A stretch of DNA of 7,250 nt from Campylobacteraceae bacterium (GCA_027026055.1 JALVPA010000025.1:1-7250), one strand, 5' to 3'. Counted from the first letter of the stretch, positions 1 to 6,596 are shown. Notes: generated by a model not told the origin, from the letters alone. Numbers and translations are program-made.

Positions 1-2077
1 CGTCCGCCATGGCGATTGTCGCTTTAACGATACTGCGTTTTTCGTCGTTGCCATTGATCTCGTCGATAAATCGTTTATCGATTTTCAATTTCGTAATCGC
101 AAGATTTTTCAAATGAGGAAGGGACGAGTATCCCGTCCCGAAATCGTCTATTACAAACGCAAATCCTATACTTTGCAAGCACTTCATCACCTTCGGATTC
201 TCTTTGAGAACCCGCATCAATGTCTCTTCCGTGATTTCAAACTCTATCATATCCACAGCAACGGCATACGTTTCGATCGTGTCGCGCACGAAGTCGCACC
301 ACTCTCCGTCGTAAAGCTGTTTGGCCGAAAGATTAACGGAGATTTTGACCTGTTTTAAGGCGCCATCTCTCCAACTTCGATATTGCTTGCAGCACGATTC
401 GAACACCCAACGTCCTATTTCGGAGATTTGACCGCTCTCTTCCGCCACGGCGATAAACTCCGACGGATGGGAATATCCGATTTTTTTATCGAGACGCAAC
501 AAAGCCTCTACCGCCGTCACCTCTTGAGAGAAAAGATCGAACTGCGGTTGAAAAAGCAGTTCGAACCCTCCCTCGTTCAATGCTTTACGCAAAAACGCAT
601 TGACAGTATTTTTTCGTTGCAATCGTATATCGGAAGCGGCTTTCCCATAGAGACAATAGCGATTTTTCCCGTGCGCTTTGGCGCTGTACATCGCCGTGTC
701 GGCATGTTGTATCAGCGTCTCGGCATTTTCCGCATCATCGGGAAAATATGCGATACCGATACTCGCTCCGATTTCATACTCATGTCCGTCGAAGCGCACT
801 TTTTCTTCAAAGGCTTTCAATATATTTTTCGCCAATCGCTCTGATGCTTCTTTCTCCGAAATCCTCCGCATAATGACAATAAACTCGTCTCCGCCGAAAC
901 GACCCGCCGTATCGTGTTCGCCCAAAAGTCTTTTAATCCGTTGTGCCGATTCCACCAGAACCTTGTCGCCCATTTTGTGACCGGCGGTATCGTTGATTGT
1001 TTTGAAATTGTCCAAATCGATAAAAAGCACCGCTCCCGTTTCTTTCGAACGTTTCGCTTGCGCCACCGCTTCTTGCAGTCTTTCGAAAATCATTGCGCGA
1101 TTGGGCAGTTGCGTCAACGGATCGTGCGTCGCGGCAAAATGGAGTTTTTCTCTCGAAGCTTTGAGTTGCGAAATATCCGTCAACATTACGACACGATAAA
1201 GCGGCTCTTTGTAGTCGTTGTAAATGGTGTTGACGCTGAGCCATACCCAAAGCGACTTTCCGTCCTCTCGTCGCATCGGTAGTTCGGAGTGAAAACTTCC
1301 CGTACGCTCTATCGACTCGAACATCGCCTTTTTGTCTTTGCGTTCGAAATATTCGGCCAATTTTTCCAAATCGAATCGTTGCGCCGAGGAAAACGAAACC
1401 TTTCCTACGATCTTCCAAAAGGTACGGTTGGTTTCTATACGACCGTTTCCCGTCAACGAAACGATCATAATCCCTTCCAACGCCTCATCGAAAATTTTCC
1501 GTATCACCTTCAGATACTCGATAGAAAAACGCTGTTTCGTAATGTCGGTGACGATACACAGTGCACCGTCGGATTCGCCCGACTCTTTTTCAAACGGTTC
1601 GATACGCATTTCGTAAAACATACGCATACCGTTTTGAGGTATCGCGCTAAAAAAATATCTGCGAAATTTTCGTTTGCGTATTGCCGATTCGATATAACGA
1701 ATGCTCTCTTCGTACATAGTCGGCGGAAAGATAGTATTTCGCAGTGTCTCCATACGATACTCGCCGCGTTCGATATCGAAATAATTTTGTTTGCCGACGG
1801 CATGAATTTTGACATGCTCGAGATGTTTGTCAACGGAAAAGATCGTATCGGGGAAAACATGAAAAATACGTTCATACTCCGCCGACGTGCGTTGCGAAAG
1901 CATATGAAACTTTTTCGTATAAATCTCCAACGACTCTTCCAGCAACGCATAGTGTTTGTCTATTTTGTCACACAACGTGTCGAGCTTACGCAAAAACGTT
2001 TGCCAACTTCGCTCTTGAGGGGTGTTATTGTACGTAACACCCACCTCATTCATCAAAAATTCTATCTTACGATGCAT
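1..2077 (-). CDS. PAS-PAS-GGDEF-EAL c-di-GMP signalling protein (3' end beyond window)
   Basis: I translated this frame by hand; it stays open to base 1, giving 692 visible residues and no stop. An N-terminal helical region (about 1-70) is followed by two PAS-like domains (about 71-185 and 190-305), GGDEF (about 310-475) and EAL (from about 490). The GGDEF motif is intact at residues 395-399 (FGGDEF), so cyclase activity is plausible. The RxxD inhibitory site is absent: GEHD stands where RxxD is expected. The EAL domain shows EALLR (E524), VNLS (N582), EITEE (E614), DDFGTGYSS (D644, D645) and KLKID (K665), the usual metal and substrate residues. The final AEGVE-type block lies off the window. 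No membrane segment is seen, so it is probably cytosolic and sensory. ATG 2077 is chosen because AAAAAGGG sits 9 nt upstream; ATG 2086 is possible but has that purine tract against it. It follows the diguanylate cyclase by 68 nt and is probably co-transcribed. Confidence 0.93.
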   Translation of the reverse strand, partial: MHRKIEFLMNEVGVTYNNTPQERSWQTFLRKLDTLCDKIDKHYALLEESLEIYTKKFHMLSQRTSAEYERIFHVFPDTIFSVDKHLEHVKIHAVGKQNYFDIERGEYRMETLRNTIFPPTMYEESIRYIESAIRKRKFRRYFFSAIPQNGMRMFYEMRIEPFEKESGESDGALCIVTDITKQRFSIEYLKVIRKIFDEALEGIMIVSLTGNGRIETNRTFWKIVGKVSFSSAQRFDLEKLAEYFERKDKKAMFESIERTGSFHSELPMRREDGKSLWVWLSVNTIYNDYKEPLYRVVMLTDISQLKASREKLHFAATHDPLTQLPNRAMIFERLQEAVAQAKRSKETGAVLFIDLDNFKTINDTAGHKMGDKVLVESAQRIKRLLGEHDTAGRFGGDEFIVIMRRISEKEASERLAKNILKAFEEKVRFDGHEYEIGASIGIAYFPDDAENAETLIQHADTAMYSAKAHGKNRYCLYGKAASDIRLQRKNTVNAFLRKALNEGGFELLFQPQFDLFSQEVTAVEALLRLDKKIGYSHPSEFIAVAEESGQISEIGRWVFESCCKQYRSWRDGALKQVKISVNLSAKQLYDGEWCDFVRDTIETYAVAVDMIEFEITEETLMRVLKENPKVMKCLQSIGFAFVIDDFGTGYSSLPHLKNLAITKLKIDKRFIDEINGNDEKRSIVKATIAMAD
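2017..2047 (-). other. Strong hairpin in the early coding region of the GGDEF-EAL gene
   Basis: Arms 2020-2027 and 2035-2042 are a perfect 8-bp inverted repeat (GGGTGTTA / TAACACCC) with a 7-nt loop. GAG/CTC at 2017-2019 and 2045-2047 adds three pairs across a 2-nt bulge. It begins about 30 nt after the chosen start codon. It could slow early translation or set expression relative to the upstream cyclase. The structure is seen in the sequence; the function is inferred. Confidence 0.5.
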
Positions 2078-2145
2078 ATCGACCATCCCTTTTTCGTCGC
2101 GCTGTCTACATCTTATCAAATCTTTGTCTGTTAAATATCACAATG

Positions 2146-3480
2146 TTAAAGAAAAATTTTTACCTTGTCCCTTCCCTCGTGTTTTGCTTGATATAACGCC
2201 CTATCCGCTCTTTCCACAACGGAGTGTAATTCGTCGCCTTCGTATATCTTCGTAATACCAACACTTACGGTAAGATTACAAGGACACTGTTCGAATCGCA
2301 ACCGCTTCACATTCTTGCGAAGCTTTTCGGCTATTTTTTCGGCATCTTTTACTTCCGCCGCCGGCATCAACACAACAAACTCTTCTCCTCCCCATCGACA
2401 AATGATATCGACGTTTCTCAACGTTTCTTGCATTTGTTTCGCCACTTTTTTTAGTACCATATCGCCCATATTGTGGCCGTACGTATCGTTGATTTGTTTG
2501 AAATAGTCCAAATCGACAACCATCAACGACATATTGTTGTGACGTTGAAGCATGATTTTATATTCCGATACGAAGAGCTCCAAAAACTTCATTCTATTGT
2601 ATAGTCCCGTTAGCGGATCGATACCGACATATTTTTCATATTTTCTATTTTGCTCTTCCAGTTCTTGATTGATTTTATACAATTCGCTTTGATAGGATTC
2701 GACAACCTTCATCCATCGCGTATATGCCATCGTAATAAGTTCTTTCAACGTGACGATCCCGATCAAAAGACCTTTTTCATCCACCGTTACGATACGTTCG
2801 AAATGCTTGTCTTGCATAAAATGCAACGCTTCTTTCAAGGTTAGGGTGTGCGACAGTGTCATAACGGGTGTTGTCATATATGTTTCAATCGGAAGAGACA
2901 AATCCGCTTTACATTTAAACAATTTTAATATATCTTTGACGGTAACGATTCCTATGGGACGTCGATCTTCCACGATTATCATCGCATCGTGGTCGTATAC
3001 TTCCATAAATCGAACGATCTCTTTCGTACTTGTCTCCTTGTTGACCCAACGCACCCTTTTTTTTAATTTTAAAAGATCGCTCAAACGAAACGTTTCCATC
3101 ATCGTATCGGGATCGATACTTGACAATATATCCACTTGCGTTACAATACCATAAAGCGAATCGTCTTCATTAAGTACTGCAACAATCTCGTTTCCCTCGG
3201 AAATTATTTTCAAGGCTTTCAAGACGTTTTCTTGCTTGTATACCGCGGGAAGCTTTTTCATGTTTATGTTTTTTAAGCTTGTCGTATGCGCATCTACTCT
3301 TTTTGCGTAATCGAGCAATTCGAAAATCCATATGGCATAAAATGCTTTATCGTCTGTAACCAGAAGATGACGATGTTCGGAGTCAAATAGCATCGTCATA
3401 GCCTCATCCAATGAGATGGTTATGGGAACAATCTCAACTTCCGTATTTGTAATATCGGCGATTTTGGGATATACGTTCAT
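2146..3480 (-). CDS. CBS-domain diguanylate cyclase (tandem CBS pairs + GGDEF)
   Basis: Predicted to make c-di-GMP from two GTP. 444 residues from ATG 3480. Four CBS-like repeats fill about residues 10-250, with typical ends such as LYGIVTQVDIL, PIGIVTVKDIL and LIGIVTLKEL. A helical linker (about 253-283) joins them to a C-terminal GGDEF domain opening with DPLTGLYNR. The catalytic motif is GGEEF (364-368), preceded by an intact RxxD product-inhibition site, RNVD (355-358). Known CBS pairs bind adenine nucleotides or similar ligands, so an energy or nucleotide input to c-di-GMP output is a fair inference. There is no transmembrane segment, so it is probably cytosolic. A TTG two codons upstream (3486) is in frame, but the ATG is preferred. 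No Shine-Dalgarno sequence is visible before either start. It probably heads a two-gene unit with the GGDEF-EAL gene downstream. Confidence 0.93.
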   Translation of the reverse strand: MNVYPKIADITNTEVEIVPITISLDEAMTMLFDSEHRHLLVTDDKAFYAIWIFELLDYAKRVDAHTTSLKNINMKKLPAVYKQENVLKALKIISEGNEIVAVLNEDDSLYGIVTQVDILSSIDPDTMMETFRLSDLLKLKKRVRWVNKETSTKEIVRFMEVYDHDAMIIVEDRRPIGIVTVKDILKLFKCKADLSLPIETYMTTPVMTLSHTLTLKEALHFMQDKHFERIVTVDEKGLLIGIVTLKELITMAYTRWMKVVESYQSELYKINQELEEQNRKYEKYVGIDPLTGLYNRMKFLELFVSEYKIMLQRHNNMSLMVVDLDYFKQINDTYGHNMGDMVLKKVAKQMQETLRNVDIICRWGGEEFVVLMPAAEVKDAEKIAEKLRKNVKRLRFEQCPCNLTVSVGITKIYEGDELHSVVERADRALYQAKHEGRDKVKIFL

Positions 3481-3483
3481 AAA

Positions 3484-3540
3484 CAATAGTATATTACTTA
3501 TAAGAATACTTTTTACTTAAAATTTATTCTCAAAAAGGAA
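3484..3540 (-). promoter_or_regulatory. AT-rich candidate promoter region of the diguanylate cyclase
   Basis: On the minus strand two -10-like hexamers are present, TATAAG (3497-3502) and TATACT (3488-3493), in a very AT-rich tract. No good -35 lies at standard spacing; TTGAGA near 3530 is 19 nt from a weak TATTCT. If TATACT is used, transcription would begin at or near the ATG, which fits the missing Shine-Dalgarno sequence. Weakly supported. Confidence 0.3.
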
Positions 3541-3552
3541 AAGTACAGATTA

Positions 3553-3597
3553 CTCTTTACGTTTTGCCTTATTCGTAGCAATGTTTGATGTAAAGAG
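3553..3597. repeat. Inverted repeat in the dacB / cyclase intergenic stretch
   Basis: CTCTTTAC (3553-3560) and GTAAAGAG (3590-3597) are perfect 8-bp inverted arms 29 bp apart. A nested TTGC/GCAA pair lies at 3564-3567 and 3578-3581. It stands 35 bp past the dacB stop and about 73 bp before the cyclase start. It could be a mRNA 3' structure for dacB or an operator for the cyclase. It is not followed directly by a T-run on either strand, so it is not a classical intrinsic terminator. Nothing else was recognised in 3481-3631. Confidence 0.45.
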
Positions 3598-3631
3598 AAA
3601 TCAACGTTCTAAATATCAATATAATAAAAAC

Positions 3632-5029
3632 TTACAGACGGCTAACAATCCATTTCAAAAGATTATCTTCAAACTTTTTCGCTCTCCATCTACCGTGTTT
3701 GGTATTGATCAAGACAACAACCGTATAGAACGTTCCGCTACGACTTTTAACATAACCCGCAATATTTTTGGCATATTTGAGCGTGCCTGTTTTCATCCAT
3801 GCGCGACGAGCGACGGAAGTCCCTCTAAAACGACGTTTTATCGTACCGTCTTCGCCCGCTATCGCCAACGTTTTCATCCATCGCATACCGAAACGTTCGT
3901 AAGCATTATCCAAGACACGTACCAGCACTGCGGGGCTTAGCAAAGCTTTGCGCGACAATCCGCTGCCATTGTCGATCACTGCTTTCTCTTTGCCGATTAC
4001 GCCGTATTTTCGCAATGTCTCGAGAACCGCTTTGCGTCCTTTGTAGAGTGTCGCGGGTGCGCCGTATGTACGTGCTCCCAGATAGAGTAACAGTTGTCTG
4101 GCGTAAAGATTGTTCGACTCTTTGGCAGTTTCCGAAACGATCTCTTCCATACTTTTTCCCGCATGAATAAACAGTATCCGTGCCGCGGGAGGCACCTTAG
4201 ACAAGCGCAAACTTCCCGGTGCGGAAACGCCGGCTTTTTTCATCGCCTCTTTGAGCGCGTAATAAAAAGCGATATAAGGTTTGCTCACTACCTTGCATAT
4301 CTTTCGCGGACGGCAATGTTTGGAGAGTTTTCCTTCAAGCAAAATTTCGGGTCGGTCGTCTTTGTCAATGATTTTGACACGCGGCCATCCGTATCGTTTT
4401 CTACACGGTTTGTCGACAAATCGGATACGGTTGGTCACGACAAAATCGCGGTTTGGCAAGGCTTTGTAGACGCTGCCGTTTTGCGGTTCGATACAGATTG
4501 TGCTGACGCGCTCGTTGAACATCATCGCATCGGGCATCGCATTGTACGGACTGTAAGGGTTTTCGTCGAAACGCGCACTGTTTTGCGTGCCTACCGCAAA
4601 ATAACTGCGATCTATTACGATATGCCCCGTAATGCGTCGGACGCCCATCGATTTAAGGCGTGCGACCATCTCCTCGACATCTTCGGTATACAACGACGGA
4701 TCGCCGAAGCCTTTGATCACCAAGTCGCCGTAAAGCACCCCGTTTTTTATCTCGCCGTTACGATAAACCTGCGTCGGAATACGATGCGAAAAACCGAACC
4801 GAAGCAGTGCGGCATAGGTAGTCAATACCTTGATGACGGAAGCGGGACGTTGCAATTTCCAAGCATTAAGCGATGCAATCGTCTTACCGCCGCTACCCGC
4901 ACGTTTGACAATCAGTCCTATCTCCTCTTGAGGTAATCCCACCTCTTCTATCAATGTTCGTATCGAAGCGGGCAACGTTGCGTGAAGCCATACGGTCGCA
5001 CTTAGAAAAAAAATGGCAAAAATTTTCAT
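3632..5029 (-). CDS. dacB: D-alanyl-D-alanine carboxypeptidase/endopeptidase, PBP4 type (peptidase S13)
   Basis: A penicillin-binding protein of the PBP4/DacB family. These periplasmic serine enzymes trim the terminal D-Ala of peptidoglycan stem peptides or cut cross-links. All three active-site motifs are present: SxxK as PASVIK (S64, K67), SxN as SNN (S305-N307) and KTG in WMKTGTLK (K413-G415). The 465-residue length is close to E. coli PBP4 (about 477). The first 20 or so residues form a signal peptide with a hydrophobic core (IFAIFFLSATVWL). The insert between the SxxK and SxN motifs typical of the family is present, with PYNAMPDAMMFNE as a recognisable block and several cysteines (C179, C209, C239, C245). 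ATG 5029 is chosen over TTG 5032 because GGAG lies 8 nt upstream and the ATG overlaps the preceding stop as TGATG. No regulatory site of its own is seen; it is probably read from upstream. Confidence 0.94.
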   Translation of the reverse strand: MKIFAIFFLSATVWLHATLPASIRTLIEEVGLPQEEIGLIVKRAGSGGKTIASLNAWKLQRPASVIKVLTTYAALLRFGFSHRIPTQVYRNGEIKNGVLYGDLVIKGFGDPSLYTEDVEEMVARLKSMGVRRITGHIVIDRSYFAVGTQNSARFDENPYSPYNAMPDAMMFNERVSTICIEPQNGSVYKALPNRDFVVTNRIRFVDKPCRKRYGWPRVKIIDKDDRPEILLEGKLSKHCRPRKICKVVSKPYIAFYYALKEAMKKAGVSAPGSLRLSKVPPAARILFIHAGKSMEEIVSETAKESNNLYARQLLLYLGARTYGAPATLYKGRKAVLETLRKYGVIGKEKAVIDNGSGLSRKALLSPAVLVRVLDNAYERFGMRWMKTLAIAGEDGTIKRRFRGTSVARRAWMKTGTLKYAKNIAGYVKSRSGTFYTVVVLINTKHGRWRAKKFEDNLLKWIVSRL

Positions 5030-5163
5030 CAAATACTCTCCGTCGTCACATCCGTATCGGCCACTCGAAACGGCATCACTGACATATCGTCGAATTTACG
5101 CTGATGCCATGGATACTTTCTATAGGTGCCGCCACGATCGATGTCGGAGAAGTCGAATCTCAT
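5029..5163 (-). pseudogene. 44-codon N-terminal stump of a MalY/PatB-like PLP C-S lyase
   Basis: This short ORF starts inside the methyltransferase stop (ATGA) and ends in TGATG shared with dacB. Its residues match the known start of MalY/PatB enzymes in order: FDFS (3-6), DR-GT (9-13), a Trp (19), MPF (30-32) and AD-D--T---I (35-44). E. coli MalY begins with FDFS, DRHGT, LPF and SDMDFAT in the same spacing. Such enzymes are near 390 residues, with the PLP-binding Lys far downstream, so this piece cannot be a working lyase. The homology stops where the dacB Shine-Dalgarno sequence begins (about 5038-5043), which suggests a deletion that joined the stump to dacB. The start codon and frame are clean, so it may still be translated and couple the two flanking genes. 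Family assignment is from remembered sequences; another small-protein role cannot be excluded. Confidence 0.6.
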
Positions 5164-5894
5164 CGACGCTCCCATACGCTCATTTCCGAAACGGTGTGCT
5201 GATGTTTGCGTGCCGTTTCTTGCAAGACGAATTCGATATCGCGCGTTTCGACAAGACGGAAATCTTTAGCCAGTATCTCTTTCATCCCCTCAAGTGTCGT
5301 GACGTTTTCACCGTCGCGTTTAAAACCGCCCAACCACTTCTCTTTGGGCGTAAATTGCTCCGACCAGCTATACGGCGATGCGACGATCAACAATCCCCCG
5401 GGTACGATACGCGACGCCATCGACTCGAGAAACTTGCGCGGATCGTACAAACGATCGATGAGATTGGCCGCCAGTACCAAGTCGTATCCGCTAAAAATCG
5501 GTTTGAGATTGCACGCGTCGGCCTGCCAAAAATTGACCTTTTTCGAAGCATGCTCCAGCCCGAATTTGTTGAGGCGTATTTCACGATAGCTCACAATCTC
5601 TCCCTCTTCGGGAACGGCATAACGCAACACACCGCTCTCTTTGAGCCGTTGGGCTTCCATGATAAATCGGGTCGAAAAATCGATACCCGTCACCTCGTCG
5701 AAAGAACGCGCCAACTCGAAGCTACTGCGCCCCGTTGCACAACCGACATCGAGCGCTTTGCGCATCGGCCTATCGCCCATATATTCGATTGCGAACTTTG
5801 CGCACGTTTCCGGAAAATTGGGCACGCCGAAACGATTCTCTTGCCATGCGAAACGGCAATACTGCGCCACCGCTTCGTCTTGCATATAACTCAT
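5160..5894 (-). CDS. Stand-alone OvoA-type methyltransferase (4-mercaptohistidine N1-methyltransferase)
   Basis: A SAM-dependent class I methyltransferase of 244 residues matching the C-terminal domain of ovothiol synthase OvoA. In known OvoA this domain methylates the imidazole of mercaptohistidine to give ovothiol A. Visible features are the N-terminal SYMQDEAVAQYC and FGVPNFP blocks, SAM motif I ALDVGCATGRSSFELA (47-62), the acidic ribose contact in VTGIDFS (D72), DACNLK (126-131), GYDLVLAANLIDRLYDP (136-152), GGLLIVASPYSW and the C-terminal RKHQHTVSEMSVW. The block order matches the family without gaps. ATG 5894 has AGGAACGAGG just upstream. In many bacteria this domain is fused to a DinB/formylglycine-type sulfoxide synthase; here it is a separate cytosolic protein and no synthase gene is in the window. 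It overlaps the downstream C-S lyase stump by ATGA. Substrate is inferred from family only. Confidence 0.88.
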   Translation of the reverse strand: MSYMQDEAVAQYCRFAWQENRFGVPNFPETCAKFAIEYMGDRPMRKALDVGCATGRSSFELARSFDEVTGIDFSTRFIMEAQRLKESGVLRYAVPEEGEIVSYREIRLNKFGLEHASKKVNFWQADACNLKPIFSGYDLVLAANLIDRLYDPRKFLESMASRIVPGGLLIVASPYSWSEQFTPKEKWLGGFKRDGENVTTLEGMKEILAKDFRLVETRDIEFVLQETARKHQHTVSEMSVWERR

Positions 5895-5982
5895 CCTCGT
5901 TCCTTTACGTTCGTAGCGACTTTCGATACGGCGAAACCTCGTCGGCTAACAAAATCTCTTTCAAATACAATCCCGACTCTCT

Positions 5983-6075
5983 TTACGCCTTACCTCCGCA
6001 ACCGATCAGCAATTCGTTTTTAGAAGTATTATGTTTGTTGTCGAAAATCGATGCGAAGGTAGTAGGTTTTCTCAT
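5983..6075 (-). CDS. Possible 30-residue Cys-containing peptide upstream of the methyltransferase
   Basis: An ATG-initiated 30-codon ORF with AAGG 9 nt upstream, ending in TAA 88 nt before the methyltransferase start. The peptide is polar, starts MRKPTTF, has DNKHN in the middle and ends LLIGCGGKA, with a single Cys followed by two Gly. It has no signal peptide or membrane segment. It lies downstream of the promoter at 6141-6169 and ahead of the methyltransferase, so it would be the first ORF of that transcript. The layout (short peptide with a C-terminal Cys-Gly-Gly, then a modifying enzyme) resembles a RiPP precursor. I do not recognise the family, and chance ORFs of this size are common. 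It could also be a leader peptide or non-coding. Confidence 0.35.
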   Translation of the reverse strand: MRKPTTFASIFDNKHNTSKNELLIGCGGKA

Positions 6076-6086
6076 TGAAAATTGCC

Positions 6087-6121
6087 TTGCATAATAAGTC
6101 GCAATATCGATGATAATGCAA
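6087..6121. promoter_or_regulatory. Operator-like inverted repeat in the leader before the peptide/methyltransferase
   Basis: TTGCATAAT (6087-6095) and ATAATGCAA (6113-6121) are inverted arms matching at 8 of 9 positions, separated by 17 bp. The element lies between the predicted promoter and the small ORF. Spacing of the half-sites suits a dimeric regulator or a leader hairpin. No regulator can be named. On the minus strand TATTAT within one arm could also serve as a -10 element. Confidence 0.3.
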
Positions 6122-6140
6122 AAAACAAATCTCAACATGC

Positions 6141-6169
6141 TTTATAACAATAGCGAGGAGAAAAAGCAA
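6141..6169 (-). promoter_or_regulatory. Sigma70-type promoter for the peptide/methyltransferase/dacB unit
   Basis: On the minus strand, TTGCTT (6169-6164) and TATAAA (6146-6141) are separated by exactly 17 bp. This is a near-consensus housekeeping promoter with transcription expected from about 6134. It lies 21 bp past the stop of the DUF6394 gene, so the genes below it can be expressed apart from secF. Confidence 0.5.
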
Positions 6170-6189
6170 CATCGGACTCGTAAGCGAAT

Positions 6190-6528
6190 TTAAAAATCCG
6201 TCTTCTCTTTTGCGCTTTCGATCATGGAGACGATGATCGTATAGACATTGGCGATCACCGCACCGATCACCAACCCCACCGTCAAGGTGTGTGCATCGTA
6301 AAATTTCAACGCAAAAAAGGCGGGGATTAGGTGCAAATCCGCCACCAACGATCCCGCCAACAATTCGGCGGAAAGGAGATTGCGCACGCCGATTTTCAAA
6401 ATCGTGGAGACGACATTGACCGACCCCGCGATAAAAAGCGCCACCGCCGACTCTTCATACAAAAACGCCGCCGAGGTCGTCAACGACATCAACGTAAAGA
6501 AGATATAAAAGACTTTACCCCACTGCAT
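6190..6528 (-). CDS. DUF6394-like small inner-membrane protein
   Basis: A 112-residue hydrophobic protein of unknown function. Four membrane segments can be seen at about residues 4-24, 27-46, 54-75 and 79-102, ending in a short charged tail (ESAKEKTDF). Only four or so charged residues occur within the membrane part. From memory it matches the DUF6394 family, found in Campylobacterota next to secF, commonly between secF and leuS. The neighbouring secF supports this, and suggests but does not prove a link with membrane protein export. ATG 6528 has a clear AAAGGAG 8 nt upstream. It lies 109 bp after secF. The usual downstream leuS is not here; an ovothiol-type methyltransferase region follows instead. 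A weak TATACT near 6575 might give it a promoter of its own. Confidence 0.75.
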   Translation of the reverse strand: MQWGKVFYIFFTLMSLTTSAAFLYEESAVALFIAGSVNVVSTILKIGVRNLLSAELLAGSLVADLHLIPAFFALKFYDAHTLTVGLVIGAVIANVYTIIVSMIESAKEKTDF

Positions 6529-6596
6529 ACCTTACTCCTTTTTTCGGATTGCACCGCTTTTTCGGTTTTTCAAAAGTATACCGAAATCGCATTCCC

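Noticed and set aside
63..81. Perfect 8-bp palindromic arms TCGATAAA / TTTATCGA with 3-nt spacer
   Set aside because: It encodes the conserved KIDKRFID stretch of the EAL domain, so coding constraint explains it; no sign of a regulatory setting.
933..1950. Two minus-strand open frames (933-1418 and 1510-1950) within the GGDEF-EAL gene
   Set aside because: They are out of frame with the GGDEF-EAL translation and give Arg- or Phe-rich sequences without domains.
1289..2134. Plus-strand open frame opposite the PAS domains
   Set aside because: The minus strand holds a continuous PAS-PAS-GGDEF-EAL frame here; the plus-strand product has no recognisable feature.
4094..4936. Long plus-strand open frame opposite dacB
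   Set aside because: Opposite a gene with all three penicillin-binding motifs; the translation shows no domain and no ribosome site was seen.
5895..5982. Open codons after the small peptide stop that might extend it as a decayed gene
   Set aside because: In-frame translation after the TAA gives about 24 residues then another stop, with no family resemblance; not enough to claim a pseudogene.
5013..6023. Long plus-strand open frame opposite the methyltransferase
   Set aside because: It is antisense to a clear methyltransferase with full family motifs, has no recognisable domain and its composition is that expected from a mirrored coding frame.
6137..6193. 18-codon plus-strand ORF (MLYNNSEEKK...)
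   Set aside because: It lies over the predicted minus-strand promoter, has no ribosome site and is of a length expected by chance.
6553..6570. Short hairpin ACCG/CGGT followed by T residues on the plus strand
   Set aside because: The stem is only 4 bp and points against the direction of all genes here, so it is not a convincing terminator.
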